Source: Chromatiales bacterium
GTDB taxonomy: Bacteria > Pseudomonadota > Gammaproteobacteria > SZUA-152
Assembly (NCBI GenBank): GCA_026999335.1
Contig: JALTPW010000722.1
Span: forward strand, 1-8,861
Direction of reading: 5' to 3'
Length of the DNA stretch: 8,861 nt
Part shown: in pieces, positions 6,593-8,861 of the stretch
Numbering within the stretch: position 1 is the first letter of the stretch
Layout of the letters: every line of letters begins with the position of its first letter
Made by a program: the position numbers and the translations under genes
Notes under the pieces: generated by a model
The model's database searches: none
Seen by the model: only the letters and a program-made list of their open reading frames with translations
Told to the model about the DNA's origin: nothing

Positions 6593-6631
6593 ATGGGCGC
6601 AATAGATAATGTTTTGCGCCCATGTTTTTTT
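6593..6631 (+). terminator. Rho-independent terminator of the cytochrome gene
   Basis: A perfect 10-bp stem, ATGGGCGCAA (6593-6602) with TTGCGCCCAT (6614-6623), has an 11-base loop and is followed by a run of seven T (6625-6631). It lies about 60 bases after the cytochrome stop. Confidence 0.9.
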
Positions 6632-6647
6632 ATGCGAGGGCAAGTCT

Positions 6648-6764
6648 GACGATGTTGTGCCGGGTCAATGCTGTCCCGCTAACAACACATCGTCATGCCG
6701 GGCTTGACCCGGCATCCAGGAAGTCATTGAAACCACTGGATTCCGGGTCAAGCTCGGAATGACG
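6648..6764. repeat. Long inverted repeat, CGTCATTCC...GGAATGACG type
   Basis: The arms 6691-6719 and 6736-6764 are reverse complements at 26 of 29 positions with a 16-base spacer. Each arm has its own stem, for example TGCCGGG-CTTGA-CCCGGCA in the left arm. A shorter outer pair, GACGATGT (6648-6655) and ACATCGTC (6687-6694), precedes and overlaps the left arm. The CGTCATTCC ends and inner GGGT/ACCC stems resemble a dispersed intergenic repeat type common in proteobacteria, similar in design to the neisserial dRS3 element; that comparison is from memory. Fragments recur at 5057-5065, 5093-5105 and 5727-5741. Confidence 0.82.
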
Positions 6765-6991
6765 TAGAGGGGTTGTCCGAATTTCTGTCTCAACACCTTC
6801 AACCAGGCTGCTCTCTCCGTAAACCGGGCGTTTGAAATACAGCAATAGCTCGTTAACGGGACAGCAGTGGTGCCGGAGTGGTGCCGGGTGGAACGCCCCG
6901 GATGCCTTGCTGTGGAAAAATAAGTTATGAATGGTATCGAACGTGGCGAGCCTGTGGGCCGTATCCTTTTGTTCCGCGCGTCGAGCGTGAA
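6765..6991. other. Intergenic DNA without a recognised gene
   Basis: No supportable coding region on either strand. The only structure noted is a tandem pair of 11-mers, GTGGTGCCGGA then GTGGTGCCGGG, at 6867-6888. No clear terminator is visible for the minus-strand gene that ends at 6992. Confidence 0.5.
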
Positions 6992-7126
6992 TCAGAGACT
7001 TTGCAGGGAGAAATAAACCACAACCCCCACGATGGCAAGGAGCACGAGCTTGCCGAGGATGAGTTTGGTGATGAAGGACATGCCTTCGGGTTTGGCGTTC
7101 TGCTCGATGTCTTCGATTTCTGGCAT
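6992..7126 (-). CDS. 44-residue single-span membrane protein, function unknown
   Basis: On the minus strand an ATG at 7126 opens a 44-codon frame ending in TGA at 6992-6994. The product has an acidic N-terminus (MPEIEDIEQNAKPEG), a lysine-bearing junction (SFITKLILGK), one hydrophobic helix (about residues 27-40, LVLLAIVGVVVYF) and a short polar end. This is the usual plan of a small inner-membrane protein. An AGGCGG ribosome-binding site stands about 7 bases upstream of the start. The organised polar-then-hydrophobic layout and the good ribosome-binding site argue for a real gene rather than chance. It is divergent from the ATPase gene, so the 132 bases between their starts would hold both promoters. 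I do not recognise the family. Confidence 0.65.
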   Translation of the reverse strand: MPEIEDIEQNAKPEGMSFITKLILGKLVLLAIVGVVVYFSLQSL

Positions 7127-7206
7127 GCTGGCACCGCCTGTCTTTCTGCACCTTGGATAAGTGCATATTGCGGCCGGCCGGTACAGAATTCAAGTTTGCC
7201 GATCCG

Positions 7207-7229
7207 CTTGCGGTATCTTGCGGTATAGT
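7207..7229 (+). promoter_or_regulatory. Candidate promoter/operator with 10-bp tandem repeat
   Basis: CTTGCGGTAT occurs twice directly in tandem (7207-7216, 7217-7226), one helical turn apart. A TATAGT box resembling a -10 element overlaps the second copy (7224-7229), 29 bases before the ATPase start. The only -35-like hexamer, TTGCCG at 7196-7201, is 22 bases away, which is too far for a standard sigma-70 promoter. A regulator site is therefore as likely as a core promoter. Confidence 0.3.
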
Positions 7230-7258
7230 GCGCATGGTATCCCCAAAGACGGAACACG

Positions 7259-8861
7259 ATGACCAATAGGCTATTGCAAGTTGATTCCCTGCACACCATC
7301 TTTGGCTCTGGCGAGCGCTTGGTGCGGGCGGTGGACGGGGTGAGTTTCGACATCGCCCCCGGTGAGACCTTTGCCCTGCTGGGTGAGTCGGGCTGCGGCA
7401 AGTCCATGACGGCGCTGTCGGCCATGCGCTTGGTACCGGAGCCGGCGGGGCGCATCAGTGATGGCACCATCCGTCTGCATGGCGAGGATCTGCTGGCCCT
7501 GCCCGAGGTGGTCATGCGCGATGTGCGTGGGCGGCGTATCGCGATGATCTTTCAGGAGCCCATGACCAGCCTCAATCCGGTACTGACGGTGGGTGAGCAG
7601 ATCAGCGAGAGCCTGCAGTGCCATCTGGGGCTGCGTGGTGGGCAGGCGCACCAGCGGGTGCTGGCGTTGCTGGATTCGGTGGGCATCCCCGACCCGGCGC
7701 GGCGCTATGGCGAATACCCGCACCAGCTTTCCGGCGGCATGAAGCAGCGGGTGATGATCGCCATTGCCCTGGCCGGTGAGCCGGAGTTGTTGATCGCCGA
7801 CGAACCGACCACGGCATTAGATGTGACCATTCAAGCTCAAGTGCTGGATTTGATGCGCCAGTTGCAAAAAGACCGGGGTATGTCGATCCTGCTGATCACC
7901 CACGACCTCGGCGTGGTGGCGGAGATGGCCGATCGGGTAGCGGTGATGTATGCCGGACAGATCGTCGAAGAGGCAAACCGTGAGAGCTTCTTCGCTGATC
8001 CCAGGCACCCCTATTCGCGCAAGCTGTTCGAGTCGTTGCCCAACATGGGCAAACGCGGGCAACGGCTGGCGGTGATTCGCGGTAGCGTGCCATCGTTGGC
8101 CACGGTGTTTCGCGGCTGTCGTTTCGTCGATCGCTGTGACTACGCCTGGGACACCTGCCGCGAGCAGGTGCCGGTGTGGACGTCGCTGGATGCGGGACAG
8201 GGGGTGCGTTGTCACCTGCATGATCCTGCCCGGCAGCCAGTGCCGGTTCCGGTCGAGGTGCCCGTTGCCAGTACGGAAAAGTCGGCCCGGCCAGCCCCCA
8301 TCGAGGGTGACGAGTTGCTGTGCGTCGAGGGTTTGAAGGTGCACTTCCCCATTCACAAGGGCCTGTTGCGGCGTGTGAAAAGCCATGTGCGCGCGGTGGA
8401 TGATGTGAGTTTCGACATCCTCGCCGGTCGAACCCTGGCGCTGGTGGGCGAGTCCGGCTGTGGCAAGACCACCGCCGGCAAGGGCATTCTGCAGTTGATC
8501 CCGCCCACGGACGGCGTGGTGCGTTTCAATGGCGTGGCGTTGACCCGCCTGGGCGCCCGTGAATTGCGCCGCCAGCGCGGTGAGCTGCAGATCATTTTTC
8601 AGGATCCCTTTTCCTCCATGAACCCGCGCATGATGGTCACGGATATCATCGAGGAGGGTATGATCACTCAGGGCATCGGCACTTCGGCCGCGGAGCGGGC
8701 CACGCGGGTGGATCAGTTGCTGAAGCAGGTCGGCCTGTCGCCGGAGCTGAAGCGCCGCTATCCACACGAATTTTCCGGTGGCCAGCGCCAGCGCATCTGC
8801 ATCGCCCGCGCCCTGGCGGTGGAGCCGAAGCTGATTGTCTGTGACGAGCCCACCTCGGCGT
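7259..8861 (+). CDS. Peptide-type ABC transporter ATPase, two fused nucleotide-binding domains, 3' end outside window
   Basis: The frame is open from ATG 7259 to the window end (534 residues seen). Domain 1: Walker A GESGCGKS (42-49), Q-loop Q99 (IFQEPMTSLNP), signature LSGGM (157-161), Walker B LLIADEP (177-183), H-loop H215. Residues 240-320 are the oligopeptide/dipeptide C-terminal region with four cysteines, C287, C293, C300 and C318, in the spacing that can hold a [4Fe-4S] cluster in DppD-type proteins. After a Pro-rich linker (323-347), domain 2 has Walker A GESGCGKT (397-404), Q448, signature FSGGQ (505-509) and Walker B ending DEPTSA at the edge. It is thus a DppD-DppF fusion like YejF or GsiA, powering uptake by ATP hydrolysis. 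It probably serves the permeases at 1722-4174. The ribosome-binding site is weak (ACGGA). Confidence 0.95.
   Translation, partial: MTNRLLQVDSLHTIFGSGERLVRAVDGVSFDIAPGETFALLGESGCGKSMTALSAMRLVPEPAGRISDGTIRLHGEDLLALPEVVMRDVRGRRIAMIFQEPMTSLNPVLTVGEQISESLQCHLGLRGGQAHQRVLALLDSVGIPDPARRYGEYPHQLSGGMKQRVMIAIALAGEPELLIADEPTTALDVTIQAQVLDLMRQLQKDRGMSILLITHDLGVVAEMADRVAVMYAGQIVEEANRESFFADPRHPYSRKLFESLPNMGKRGQRLAVIRGSVPSLATVFRGCRFVDRCDYAWDTCREQVPVWTSLDAGQGVRCHLHDPARQPVPVPVEVPVASTEKSARPAPIEGDELLCVEGLKVHFPIHKGLLRRVKSHVRAVDDVSFDILAGRTLALVGESGCGKTTAGKGILQLIPPTDGVVRFNGVALTRLGARELRRQRGELQIIFQDPFSSMNPRMMVTDIIEEGMITQGIGTSAAERATRVDQLLKQVGLSPELKRRYPHEFSGGQRQRICIARALAVEPKLIVCDEPTSA

Noticed and set aside
6555..6605. 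16-residue frame MSERLCAGFQRVIWAQ just before the cytochrome terminator
   Set aside because: There is no ribosome-binding site, and its stop falls within the terminator hairpin; chance is likely.
7817..8767. 316-codon minus-strand frame across the double ATPase
   Set aside because: It is antisense to intact Walker and signature motifs, with a composition typical of a shadow frame.

Overview
The window looks like a chromosomal segment of a fairly GC-rich Gram-negative proteobacterium, most likely a respiring gammaproteobacterium. That placement is an inference from three things: the style of the peptide-transporter genes, GTAG-type REP elements with a RAYT transposase, and a periplasmic tetrahaem c-type cytochrome. 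No rRNA, tRNA or CRISPR array is visible.

Layout. (1) 1-4174, plus strand: the end of a family-5 (peptide/nickel type) ABC substrate-binding protein, then two inner-membrane permeases. Each junction overlaps by 1-4 bases, so these are one translationally coupled operon. (2) 4175-5193: a nest of palindromic repeats around a REP-associated tyrosine transposase (RAYT). It holds a perfect 31-bp inverted pair of GTAG-type REPs, then a second palindrome family whose pieces flank the RAYT as direct repeats and even supply its stop codon. (3) 5194-5499: a small AT-rich membrane protein of unknown function, followed by a single GTAG REP hairpin. (4) 5545-5960: a gene-poor stretch with decayed repeat fragments. 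(5) 5961-6530: an exported tetrahaem cytochrome c with a Gly/Met/Arg-rich tail, closed by a clear rho-independent terminator. (6) 6648-6764: another long inverted repeat. (7) 6992-7126, minus strand: a 44-residue single-span membrane protein. (8) 7259 to the window end, plus strand: a fused double-ATPase subunit of the peptide-transporter type, cut by the window edge.

How it fits together. The binding protein and two permeases lack an ATPase beside them, while a double ATPase of exactly the right family lies about 3.1 kb downstream in the same orientation. The simplest reading is one transporter (binding protein, permease, permease, fused ATPase, the same subunit order as YejABEF-type systems) whose operon has been split by a repeat-rich accessory segment carrying the RAYT, the membrane orphan, the cytochrome and the small membrane protein.

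No clearly new multi-gene defence or metabolic system is visible. The points most worth following up are the REP/RAYT nest and the operon split, the cytochrome with its unusual tail, the short membrane protein, and the extra domains on the binding protein and second permease.
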